Shown here piece after piece: positions 18,044 to 25,781 of a stretch of DNA of 64,000 nucleotides. The notes below the pieces were generated by a model, which was given only the letters and a program-made list of their open reading frames with translations, did not search any database and had not been told where the DNA came from. Made by a program: the position numbers and the translations under genes. Position 1 is the stretch's first letter; every line of letters starts with the position of its first letter. This stretch comes from Ramlibacter algicola (GTDB lineage: Bacteria; Pseudomonadota; Gammaproteobacteria; Burkholderiales; Burkholderiaceae_C). The stretch spans positions 806,001 to 870,000 of the forward strand of contig NZ_JAEDAO010000001.1 in assembly GCF_016641735.1 (NCBI RefSeq), read 5' to 3'.

Positions 18044-19234
18044 CTATTTGGACAGCAGGCGCATGGCCTCTTCGAGGCCTTTGATGGTCAGGGGGTACAT
18101 CCGCTGGTTCATCAGCTGCTGGATCACCGAGATCGACTGGCGGTACTGCCACACGCCTTGCGGCTCGGGGTTGATCCACGCGAACTTGGGGAAGGCGTTG
18201 GTCAGGCGTTGCAGCCACTCGGCGCCGGCTTCCTCGTTGTTGTATTCGACGCTGCCGCCCGGCTGCAGGATCTCGTAGGGGCTCATCGTCGCGTCGCCGA
18301 CGAACACCAGCTTGTAGTCCTTGTTGTACTTGCGGATGATGTCCCAGGTCGCGAACTTCTCGCTGAAGCGGCGGCGGTTGTTCTTCCACATGAAGTCGTA
18401 GACGCAGTTGTGGAAGTAATAGAACTCCAGGTGCTTGAACTCGCTCTTGGCGGCCGAGAACATTTCCTCGACGCGGTGGATGTGTTCGTCCATCGTGCCG
18501 CCGACGTCCATCAGCAGCAGCACCTTCACGTTGTTGTGCCGCTCCGGCACCATCTTGATGTCCAGGTACCCGGCGTTCGCGGCGGTGGACTTGATGGTGT
18601 CGTCCAGGTCCAGTTCTTCCTCCGCGCCCTGGCGCGCGAACTTGCGCAGCCGGCGCAGCGCCACCTTGATGTTGCGCGTGCCCAGCTCCTGGGTGTCGTC
18701 GTAGTCCTTGTACTGGCGCTGGTCCCAGACCTTCACCGCGCTGCGGTTGCGCGACTTGTCCTGGCCGATGCGGATGCCCTGCGGGTTGAAGCCGTAGGCG
18801 CCGAACGGCGAAGTGCCGCCGGTGCCGATCATCTTGCTGCCGCCCTCGTGCCGGTCCTTCTGCTCCTCGAAACGCTTCTTCAGCGTCTCCATCAGCTCGT
18901 CCCAGCCCATCTTCTCGATCTTGGCCTTCTCCTCGGGCGAGAGCTCCAGCTCGAGGTTCTTGCGCAGCCACTCGAGCGGGACGTCCTTGGTGAAGTCCGC
19001 CAGCAGTTCCACGCCCTTGAAGTACGCCGCGAACGCGCGGTCGAACTTGTCGTAGTGCTTCTCGTCCTTCACCAACGCCGTGCGCGCCAGGTAGTAGAAG
19101 TCGTCGAGCGAGTAGGCGCCGTCGCTCACCGGGCCGACCACGCCGGCCTGCACGGCCTCCAGCAGCGCCAGGTACTCCTTGACGGAGACCGGCAGCTTCG
19201 CGCTGCGCAGCGTGTAGAAGAAATCGATCAGCAT
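18044..19234 (-). CDS. vWA domain protein of the CoxE-like type
   Basis: The 396-residue soluble protein begins M-L-I-D-F-F-Y-T-L-R and carries a C-terminal von Willebrand A domain. The metal-site motif reads D-V-G-G-T-M rather than D-x-S-x-S, as is frequent in the CoxE-like branch. No signal peptide or membrane helix is seen. Such proteins work with MoxR AAA+ ATPases to mature or assemble other proteins. Here the MoxR gene is the first of the same operon and this gene is the last, seven bases after the CPBP gene. Confidence 0.88.
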   Translation of the reverse strand: MLIDFFYTLRSAKLPVSVKEYLALLEAVQAGVVGPVSDGAYSLDDFYYLARTALVKDEKHYDKFDRAFAAYFKGVELLADFTKDVPLEWLRKNLELELSPEEKAKIEKMGWDELMETLKKRFEEQKDRHEGGSKMIGTGGTSPFGAYGFNPQGIRIGQDKSRNRSAVKVWDQRQYKDYDDTQELGTRNIKVALRRLRKFARQGAEEELDLDDTIKSTAANAGYLDIKMVPERHNNVKVLLLMDVGGTMDEHIHRVEEMFSAAKSEFKHLEFYYFHNCVYDFMWKNNRRRFSEKFATWDIIRKYNKDYKLVFVGDATMSPYEILQPGGSVEYNNEEAGAEWLQRLTNAFPKFAWINPEPQGVWQYRQSISVIQQLMNQRMYPLTIKGLEEAMRLLSK

Positions 19235-19241
19235 GGCGGGC

Positions 19242-20186
19242 TCAGGCGGCCGGGGCCTCCACGCCATGGTAGGCCGGCTGCGCGCGGTTGGGGCGCCAGG
19301 GGACGAGGGTGCCCCGCCGCTGGGCCACCACAAGCAGGGCGATGGCCGCCGCCAGGCCGATGGCCGCCGCGACGACCGACGCTTCGAACCCGAACGACCC
19401 GCCGGTGAGCCAGTCCGGCCCGCTGAACTGCGGGACGAGCCACGAGTTCTTGGTCGGCAGGCCCGAGATGGGCGAGCCGTAGACGCTGCCCTGGGTGAAG
19501 TTCCACGCCGCATGGATGCCCATGCACAGCGGCAGCGAGCGCGTGACCTGGTACGCCATGCCCAGCAGCAGCCCGGCTTCGATGGCGATGGCCACCGAAC
19601 TCCAGACGGTGGCGCCAGGGTTGGTGATGTGCACGAAGCCGAACAGGAGCGCGGAAGCGAGCAGCGCGGCCGCCGTGCCCAGCCCTTCCTCGATGATGCG
19701 GAACAGCACGCCGCGGAACACGATTTCCTCGAACACCGCGGCGCCGACGCCCGCGACGAGCAGCGTGCCGGCGAACGGGATGTCGGTGCGCACTTCGACC
19801 ACGCGGTAGGCGCCAGCCAGCCACAGGGCGCCGGCGCACGCACTGATGTACGCCGCGCCGCACGCGATGCCGATCGCCAGGTCGCGCGGCAGGTCGCGGC
19901 CGCGCAGGAGCTCCCTGGGCCGACGCCGTTCGATCCACCGCGCCGCCAGCAGGTACGCCGCGATCGACGGCAGCACGTACAGGAGCAGCGCGCCGACGAT
20001 GCCCTGCGCACGGGCCGCGTCAGGGCCGACCCAGCCGAGCACCTTCAGCGGCATGAACAGGACGAAGCCGAGTGCCGCGATCAGCAGCAGCGTCAGGACG
20101 ATGCGCGCCGGCGGTGAATACAGGAACCGGCGCTGCCACGCCGGCGTATCGGCGGGCGTGCGGAAGGCGAGGGCGGCGGTGCTCAT
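19242..20186 (-). CDS. CPBP family intramembrane glutamic endopeptidase
   Basis: A 314-residue membrane protein with about eight hydrophobic segments. The CPBP motifs are clear: V-F-E-E-I-V-F-R-G-V-L-F, then F-G-F-V-H-I-T-N, then M-G-I-H-A-A-W-N-F, which bring glutamates and histidines together in the bilayer. The start overlaps the GNAT stop by four bases (ATGA). It lies between the GNAT gene and the vWA gene and so is likely to be co-expressed with MoxR. Substrate unknown. Confidence 0.88.
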   Translation of the reverse strand: MSTAALAFRTPADTPAWQRRFLYSPPARIVLTLLLIAALGFVLFMPLKVLGWVGPDAARAQGIVGALLLYVLPSIAAYLLAARWIERRRPRELLRGRDLPRDLAIGIACGAAYISACAGALWLAGAYRVVEVRTDIPFAGTLLVAGVGAAVFEEIVFRGVLFRIIEEGLGTAAALLASALLFGFVHITNPGATVWSSVAIAIEAGLLLGMAYQVTRSLPLCMGIHAAWNFTQGSVYGSPISGLPTKNSWLVPQFSGPDWLTGGSFGFEASVVAAAIGLAAAIALLVVAQRRGTLVPWRPNRAQPAYHGVEAPAA

Positions 20187-20776
20187 CGGGATCGTTCCAA
20201 CTGGTAGGAGAGGTGCGCCTTCACCTCGGGCCATTCGCCTGCCGAGAGGCTGTACATGACGGTGTCGCGCACGGTGCCGTCGCGGCGCAGCGCATGGTGG
20301 CGCAGCACGCCGTCCTTGCGCGCGCCCAGGCGCTCGATCGCCTTCTGGCTGGCGAAGTTGTAGTTGTCGGTGCGCCAGCCCACCAGCTTCGCGCCGAGCG
20401 TCTCGAAGGCGTGCGTCATCAGCAGCAGCTTGCAGGTGGTGTTCACGTGCGAACGCTGCATGCTCCTGGCGTACCAGGTGTAGCCGATCTCCAGCCGCTC
20501 CACCGCGGGCACGATGTCGTGGTACCGGGTCGAGCCCAGGACGCGGCCGCTGGCGGTGTCCTGCACCACGAAGGGCAGCATGTGGCCGTCGGCGTAGCCT
20601 TTGAGCGCGGTGTCGACGTAAGCCTGTTCCTCGCCGGGCGCCGGGACCGACGTCACCCGCAGCGTCCACAGGTCGCCATCGCGCGCCGCGGCGGCGAGCG
20701 CCGGCGCGTGGTCGCGCGCCATGGGCAGCAGCCGCACCGGGCCGCGTTCGAGCGTGACGGGTTCGGGCTTGTGCAT
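20183..20776 (-). CDS. GNAT family N-acetyltransferase (RimJ/RimL-like)
   Basis: A 197-residue acetyltransferase. The N-terminal strand T-L-E-R-G-P-V-R-L-L-P, the substrate region and the acetyl-CoA region around the R-S-H-V-N-T-T-C-K helix fit the RimJ/RimL branch; the final N-F-A-S-Q-K-A-I-E-R-L-G-A segment is typical. It may acetylate a protein N-terminus or a small molecule. It overlaps moxR by one base upstream (TGATG) and the CPBP gene by four downstream. Confidence 0.85.
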   Translation of the reverse strand: MHKPEPVTLERGPVRLLPMARDHAPALAAAARDGDLWTLRVTSVPAPGEEQAYVDTALKGYADGHMLPFVVQDTASGRVLGSTRYHDIVPAVERLEIGYTWYARSMQRSHVNTTCKLLLMTHAFETLGAKLVGWRTDNYNFASQKAIERLGARKDGVLRHHALRRDGTVRDTVMYSLSAGEWPEVKAHLSYQLERSR

Positions 20777-21618
20777 CAGCGGTTGTTCCGCTGCATGAAC
20801 ACCAGCTTCTCGAACAGCGTGACGTCCTGTTCGTTCTTCAGCAGCGCACCCACCAGCGGCGGCACGGCGACCTTGTCGTCCTTGCTTTGCAGCGCCTCCA
20901 GCGGGATGTCCTCGGCGACCAGCAGCTTGAGCCAGTCGAGCAGCTCCGACGTGCTGGGCTTCTTCTTCAGGCCGGGCAGGTTGCGCACGTCGTAGAAGGT
21001 CTTCATCGCCGCCGTCAGCAGCTCCTTCTTCAGGTCCGGGAAGTGCACGTCGACGATGGAGCGCATCGTGTCGGCGTCGGGGAACTTGATGTAGTGGAAG
21101 AAGCAGCGGCGCAGGAAGGCGTCGGGCAGCTCCTTCTCGTTGTTGGAGGTGATGAACACCAGCGGCCGGTGCTTGGCCTTCACCAGCTCGCGCGTCTCGT
21201 AGACGTAGAACTCCATCCGATCCAGCTCGCGCAGCAGGTCGTTCGGGAATTCGATGTCCGCCTTGTCGATCTCGTCGATCAGCAGCGCCACCGGCTGGTC
21301 GGCCGTGAACGCCTGCCACAGCACGCCCTTGACGATGTAGTTGTGGATGTCCTTGACGCGCTCGTCGCCCAGCTGCGAATCGCGCAGGCGGCTCACCGCG
21401 TCGTACTCGTACAGGCCCTGCTGCGCCTTGGTGGTGGATTTCACGTGCCACTGCAGCAGCGGCAGGTCCAGCGCCTGCGCCACTTCCTCGGCCAGCATCG
21501 TCTTGCCGGTGCCCGGCTCGCCCTTGACCAGCAGCGGCCGCTTGAGGGCGATCGCGGCGTTCACCGCCAGCATCAGGTCCTGGGTGGCGACGTAGTTCTG
21601 GGAGCCTTGGAATTTCAT
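20776..21618 (-). CDS. MoxR family AAA+ ATPase
   Basis: The 280-residue ATPase has Walker A G-E-P-G-T-G-K-T at about residues 37-44, Walker B A-L-L-I-D-E-I-D-K, the sensor-1 region F-I-T-S-N-N-E-K and an R-R-C-F-F-H arginine-finger segment. MoxR proteins act as chaperones that help insert cofactors or activate complexes together with a vWA partner. It is the first gene of the four-gene minus-strand operon (moxR, GNAT, CPBP, vWA). The divergent cytochrome c gene starts 91 bases away, so the gap must carry both promoters. Confidence 0.92.
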   Translation of the reverse strand: MKFQGSQNYVATQDLMLAVNAAIALKRPLLVKGEPGTGKTMLAEEVAQALDLPLLQWHVKSTTKAQQGLYEYDAVSRLRDSQLGDERVKDIHNYIVKGVLWQAFTADQPVALLIDEIDKADIEFPNDLLRELDRMEFYVYETRELVKAKHRPLVFITSNNEKELPDAFLRRCFFHYIKFPDADTMRSIVDVHFPDLKKELLTAAMKTFYDVRNLPGLKKKPSTSELLDWLKLLVAEDIPLEALQSKDDKVAVPPLVGALLKNEQDVTLFEKLVFMQRNNR

Positions 21619-21654
21619 CGGGACGGGGACCGCGGACCGCTGAGGCCCGGACCC

Positions 21655-21660
21655 TATAAT
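21655..21660 (+). promoter_or_regulatory. candidate -10 (TATAAT) for the di-heme cytochrome c gene
   Basis: A perfect TATAAT lies 50 bases before the ATG of the cytochrome gene in the divergent gap. No matching TTGACA is seen 16-18 bases upstream, so a factor or an unusual -35 would be needed. Confidence 0.5.
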
Positions 21661-21709
21661 GGTTGGTTGATCTTCGTCAGAAACGACGCTCGTCGATTGT
21701 GCGCGCAAA

Positions 21710-22429
21710 ATGAACAAGCTGCTGTCCACGCTCCTGGCCCTGTTTGTCGCTTCGGCGACCAATTTCGCGCACGCGCAGGCGACCCCCGCCGCGCCGCAGG
21801 CGCCCCAGTCCCAAGCCCCTGGTAACGCCCCCGCCGGCCCGGCCTCGCTGCAGGCCAAGATCGCGATGTGCCTGGGCTGCCACAACATCATCGGCTACCA
21901 GGCCTCGTTCCCCGAGGTGCACAAGGTGCCGATGATCGCGGGCCAGAACGCCGGCTACATCGAAGCGGCGCTCCACGCGTACAAGGGCGGCGAGCGCAAG
22001 CACCCGACCATGCGCGGCATCGCCGACGCGCTGTCCGACCAGGACATCAAGGACATCGCGGCCTACTACAGCAAGCTGGGCCTGGAAGGCGGCACCAAGC
22101 TGGCCGACAAGCCGGGCGACGAGCCCAGCCCGCAAGTGGCCGCGCTGCTGCAGAAGGCCAACTGCGTGTCCTGCCACGGCGCCAACTTCTCCAAGCCGAT
22201 CGCCCCGAACTACCCGAAGATCGGCGGCCAGCATGCCGACTACCTGTTCGTCGCGCTGAAGCAGTACAAGACCGACAACAACGCCGCGGTCGGCCGCAAC
22301 AACGCGATCATGGGCGCCATCGCCAAGCAGTTCAGCAACGCCGAACTGAAGTCCATCGCGCAGTACCTCGGCTCGATCCAGGGCGACGTGAAGACGGTGC
22401 CGGAAAGCCGCTTCCACAAGCACGAGTGA
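21710..22429 (+). CDS. periplasmic di-heme cytochrome c (c4-like)
   Basis: The 239-residue preprotein has a signal peptide (cut after A-H-A near residue 22), an Ala/Pro/Gln-rich linker, and two cytochrome c domains with heme sites C-L-G-C-H (C54-H58) and C-V-S-C-H (C152-H156). Methionines downstream (K-V-P-M and N-A-I-M-G) are candidate axial ligands. Cytochromes of this kind pass electrons from the bc1 complex to terminal oxidases. The large cox locus lies about 20 kb away. A strong terminator follows 22 bases after the stop. Confidence 0.92.
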   Translation: MNKLLSTLLALFVASATNFAHAQATPAAPQAPQSQAPGNAPAGPASLQAKIAMCLGCHNIIGYQASFPEVHKVPMIAGQNAGYIEAALHAYKGGERKHPTMRGIADALSDQDIKDIAAYYSKLGLEGGTKLADKPGDEPSPQVAALLQKANCVSCHGANFSKPIAPNYPKIGGQHADYLFVALKQYKTDNNAAVGRNNAIMGAIAKQFSNAELKSIAQYLGSIQGDVKTVPESRFHKHE

Positions 22430-22451
22430 GGCAGCGCCTCACGGAATGACG

Positions 22452-22477
22452 AAAGGCCCGCGGACGCGGGCCTTTTT
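22452..22477 (+). terminator. rho-independent terminator of the cytochrome c gene
   Basis: AAAGGCCCGCG and CGCGGGCCTTT form an 11-bp perfect stem with a tiny loop, followed by TTTTTC. It also reads toward the minus-strand gene that ends at 22488 and so may serve both. Confidence 0.9.
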
Positions 22478-22487
22478 CATGGGCGGC

Positions 22488-22922
22488 TCAGTCCTTGGTC
22501 GCCCGCCGCTGCACGCACGCGACGTATGCGTCGCCGTCGGGCGGCCGGCCCGAGCGCTGGCTGTCCCACAGCATCTGCCCCAGGCACTCCATCGCCTCGT
22601 GGTGGGCGTCGTGCAGCGAGCCGCGGCGCGCCGCCAGCAGTTCGACGGCCTGGCGGATGCCGCGCGGCTGGTCGATGGAGCACTGCTCGCTCACCGACAG
22701 GTGCATCGCCAGGTGCAGGAAGGGGTTGCTGCGGCCGTCGCTGCCGTCGTAGACCTTCTGCAGCGCCGCGTCGCCGTCGGCCAGGTCGGGGTCGTATTCG
22801 GGGTGCTCCTGCAGCCACTGGCCGGCGAGCGTCTCGAGCGCGTCCATCGGCTGGCCCGCGCGCTGCTTGGCGCGCACCCCGGTGAAGAAGCGGCGGACGT
22901 CCTGCTGGGAGGGATTGAACAT
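22488..22922 (-). CDS. DUF1841 family protein
   Basis: The 144-residue soluble protein starts M-F-N-P-S-Q-Q-D-V-R-R-F-F and contains N-P-F-L-H-L-A-M-H-L-S-V-S-E-Q, which is the hallmark of DUF1841. The role of the family is unknown; its N-P-F-x-H-x-x-x-H pattern hints at metal binding, but that is inference. It ends 11 bases before a terminator and follows the dehydratase gene on the same strand by 12 bases, so it could be read with it. Confidence 0.88.
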   Translation of the reverse strand: MFNPSQQDVRRFFTGVRAKQRAGQPMDALETLAGQWLQEHPEYDPDLADGDAALQKVYDGSDGRSNPFLHLAMHLSVSEQCSIDQPRGIRQAVELLAARRGSLHDAHHEAMECLGQMLWDSQRSGRPPDGDAYVACVQRRATKD

Positions 22923-22934
22923 CGCCCGATTCTG

Positions 22935-24674
22935 TCAGGGCACGCTGCCGCGCCTGGTGGCGCTGGCGAGGAAATCGAAATCCACGCCACGGTCGGCCTG
23001 CGTCACCGTGTCGAGGAACAGCTTGCGGTAGCCGCGCTCGGCCGTCGGCGGCACGACCGGTTCGGCGGCGCGGCGCGCGGCGAGTTCCTCGTCGCTGACC
23101 AGCAGCGCGAGCTCGCGCCGCGACAGGCTGATGCGGATGCGATCGCCATTGCGCACCCACGCGAGCGGCCCGCCGATCGCCGCTTCGGGCGTCACGTGCA
23201 GCACGATGGAGCCGAACGCCGTGCCGCTCATGCGGCCGTCGCTGATGCGCAGCATGTCCTTCACGCCTTGCTGCGCCAGCTTCTTCGGAATCGGCAGGTA
23301 GCCCGCTTCCGGCATGCCCGGGTGGCCCTTGGGGCCGATGCGCTTGAGCACCAGCACGTCGTCGGCGGTGACGTCGAGCGCCGGATCGTCGAGGCGCGCC
23401 GCGAGGTCGGCCGCGTTCTCGAAGACGACGGCCCGCCCTTCATGTTCCATCAGCCGCGGATCGGCCGCGGACTGCTTGACGATGGCGCCGCCGGGCGCGA
23501 GGTTGCCCCACAGCACCGCGACGCTGCCCTGCGCATGGATCGGGTTCGCGCGCGTCTTCACCACGTCCTGCGCGAAGCCGGGACCCGCGGCGTCGAGTTC
23601 CTCACCCAGCGTGCGGCCGGTAACGGTCATCGCATCCAGATGCAGCAGCGGCTTGAGTTCGCGCAGCAGCGTCGCCATGCCACCGGCGGCGTGGAAATGC
23701 TCCATGTAATGCTGGCCGGTCGGCTTGAGGTCCAGCAGCACCGGTGTCTCGCGGCCGAGGCGGTCGAGGCCACGCAGGTCCAGCTCGTAGCCGAGGCGGC
23801 CGGCGATGGCCGCCAGGTGCACGATCGCATTCGTCGAACCGCCGATGGCCAGCAGCACGCGCATCGCGTTCTCGAACGCCTGCGGCGTGAGGATGCGGTC
23901 GATCGTCAGCTTCTCGCGCGCGAGCTGCACGGCCGTGGTGCCGGTGGCTTCGGCCACGCGCATGCGGTCCGCCGTCACGGCCGGCGGGCTCGCGCCGCCG
24001 GGCACCGTCATGCCCAGCGCCTCGGCGATGCAGGCCATCGTGCTGGCGGTGCCCATCACCGAGCAGGTGCCCACGCTGGGCACGAGCTGGTCGTTCACGT
24101 CCTCGACTTCCTGCGCATCGATCTCGCTGGCTCGGAACTTGGCCCAGTAGCGGCGGCAGTCCGTGCAGGCACCGACGGTTTCGCCGCGGTGCGAGCCGGT
24201 CAGCATCGATCCGGTGATCAGCTGGATGGCGGGCAGTCCGGCGGACGCAGCGCCCATCAGCTGCGCGGGCACGGTCTTGTCGCAGCCGCCGATGAGGACC
24301 ACCGCGTCCATCGGCTGCGCGCGCAGCATCTCCTCGGTGTCCATCGCCATCAGGTTGCGCAGGTACATGCTGGTGGGCGATGCGAAGCTCTCGTGCAGCG
24401 AGATGGTCGGGAACTCCATCGGCAGCCCGCCGGCGAGCATCACGCCGCGCCGCACGGCCTCCAGCAGCTGGGGCATGTTGCCGTGGCAGGGGTTGTAGCC
24501 GCTGGCCGTCTGCGTGATGCCGATGACGGGGCGGTCCAGCGCAGCCCGGGTGTAGCCGCCGCCCTTGATGAAGGCGGTGCGCAGGAACAGCGAGAAACCC
24601 TCGTCGCCGTAGCTGGTCAGCCCCTTGCGCAGGCCGGTGGGTGGGGTGGGCTTGGTGTCGTCGGGCTTGGACAT
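22935..24674 (-). CDS. IlvD/Edd family dehydratase (probably a sugar-acid dehydratase)
   Basis: A 579-residue member of the family that includes dihydroxy-acid dehydratase and sugar-acid dehydratases. The three cysteines that bind an Fe-S cluster are present: C63 (N-P-C-H-G-N), C131 (G-G-C-D-K-T) and C204 (G-T-C-S-V-M-G-T-A). The D-G-R-M-S-G-T segment near the C-terminus is intact. Length and the opening G-L-x-x-Y-G-D-x-x-F-S-L-F-L-R-x-A-F look more like arabinonate/xylonate-type enzymes than housekeeping IlvD. It diverges from the TRAP transporter and lyase genes, which supports a catabolic role. Substrate not determined. Confidence 0.85.
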   Translation of the reverse strand: MSKPDDTKPTPPTGLRKGLTSYGDEGFSLFLRTAFIKGGGYTRAALDRPVIGITQTASGYNPCHGNMPQLLEAVRRGVMLAGGLPMEFPTISLHESFASPTSMYLRNLMAMDTEEMLRAQPMDAVVLIGGCDKTVPAQLMGAASAGLPAIQLITGSMLTGSHRGETVGACTDCRRYWAKFRASEIDAQEVEDVNDQLVPSVGTCSVMGTASTMACIAEALGMTVPGGASPPAVTADRMRVAEATGTTAVQLAREKLTIDRILTPQAFENAMRVLLAIGGSTNAIVHLAAIAGRLGYELDLRGLDRLGRETPVLLDLKPTGQHYMEHFHAAGGMATLLRELKPLLHLDAMTVTGRTLGEELDAAGPGFAQDVVKTRANPIHAQGSVAVLWGNLAPGGAIVKQSAADPRLMEHEGRAVVFENAADLAARLDDPALDVTADDVLVLKRIGPKGHPGMPEAGYLPIPKKLAQQGVKDMLRISDGRMSGTAFGSIVLHVTPEAAIGGPLAWVRNGDRIRISLSRRELALLVSDEELAARRAAEPVVPPTAERGYRKLFLDTVTQADRGVDFDFLASATRRGSVP

Positions 24675-24817
24675 GCTGCGAACGTTGTAGTCGGCACCGA
24701 TGATGCACCAGCGAAGGGCCGCACGTTCGGGTTGATCAGGAGGCATGCCAACGCAGTCCGGGCGCAAGATGGCGGCCGCTGCCCGCGGGGTGCGGGCACA
24801 TCGACATGGAGACGAGC

Positions 24818-25774
24818 GTGAAGCAGATCCTTCGACTCATGCTGGTGGCCTTCCTGGCCATCGCATCCGGGGCCTCGATGGCCCAGAACATCTCGGTCGC
24901 CACCGGTGGCACCGGCGGCGTGTACTACCCCATGGGCGGCGGCATCGCGGCCGTGCTGTCCAAGTACGTGCCGGGCATGCAGGCCACCGCCGAGGTGACC
25001 GGCGGCTCGGTCGACAACCTGAAGCTGATCAACAGCGGCAAGCCCTACGTCGGCTTCTCCATGAGCGACGCCGCGCAGGACGCGCTCAAGGGCGAGGACA
25101 AGTTCAAGGGCCACAAGGTGCCGCTGCGCACGCTGGCCATCCTGTATCCGAACCGCATGCACGTCGTGACGGTCGAGGGCCGCGGCATCAACAGCTTCGC
25201 CGACCTCAAGGGCAAGCGCGTGTCCACCGGCTCGCCGGGCAGCGCCACCGAAGTGATGGCCTTCCGCCTGATCGAGGCCGCCGGCATGGACAAGGACAAG
25301 GACCTGAAGCGCGAGCGCCTGGGCGCCGCCGAATCGGTCAACGCCATCAAGGACGGCAAGATCGACGCCTTCTTCTGGGTCGGCGGCCTGCCGACCGCCG
25401 CCGTGTCCGACCTGGCCAGCACGCCCGGCACCAAGATCAAGATGGTCGACCACGCCAACCTGGTGGCGGCCATGAACAAGAAGTACGGCAACCTGTACGT
25501 CGAGGACGTGATCCCCAAGAGCGTCTACAAGGGCATGGACGCCGACAACCACCAGGCCACGGTCCAGAACATCCTGGTGGCCAACGAGAGCATGGACGAG
25601 AAGACGGCCTACAACATCGTCAAGGCGATCTTCGACCACAAGGCCGACATCGTGGCGGTCCACAAGGAAGCCGAGAACATCAAGCTGGAGAACCAGAAGA
25701 AGGACGCGACCCCGGTGCCGTGGCACCCGGGTGCCATCAAGTACATGGCGGAAAAGGGCGTCAAGCTGAACTGA
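24818..25774 (+). CDS. TAXI family TRAP transporter substrate-binding protein
   Basis: The 318-residue periplasmic binding protein has a signal peptide (K-Q-I-L-R-L, hydrophobic core, cut at S-M-A-Q) and the family opening S-V-A-T-G-G-T-G-G-V-Y-Y-P-M-G-G. A G-S-P-G-S-A-T-E-V segment in the middle matches TAXI proteins. It should capture the substrate and hand it to the fused permease eight bases downstream. I chose GTG 24818 because GGAGA is five bases ahead; ATG 24806 in frame has no ribosome site but would add four residues. Confidence 0.92.
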   Translation: MKQILRLMLVAFLAIASGASMAQNISVATGGTGGVYYPMGGGIAAVLSKYVPGMQATAEVTGGSVDNLKLINSGKPYVGFSMSDAAQDALKGEDKFKGHKVPLRTLAILYPNRMHVVTVEGRGINSFADLKGKRVSTGSPGSATEVMAFRLIEAAGMDKDKDLKRERLGAAESVNAIKDGKIDAFFWVGGLPTAAVSDLASTPGTKIKMVDHANLVAAMNKKYGNLYVEDVIPKSVYKGMDADNHQATVQNILVANESMDEKTAYNIVKAIFDHKADIVAVHKEAENIKLENQKKDATPVPWHPGAIKYMAEKGVKLN

Positions 25775-25781
25775 CCCGCGA

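Noticed and set aside
22935..24674. Housekeeping dihydroxy-acid dehydratase of valine and isoleucine synthesis
   Set aside because: The opening segment and the divergent TRAP/aldolase genes fit a sugar-acid dehydratase better; not excluded without a tree.
24781..24797. GCCCGC/GCGGGC hairpin before the TAXI gene as a riboswitch
   Set aside because: Too small for any known riboswitch class and lacks conserved bases; likely chance in GC-rich DNA.
22446..24821. Long plus-strand frame opposite the DUF1841 and dehydratase genes
   Set aside because: No domain and shadow composition; both minus-strand genes are well supported.
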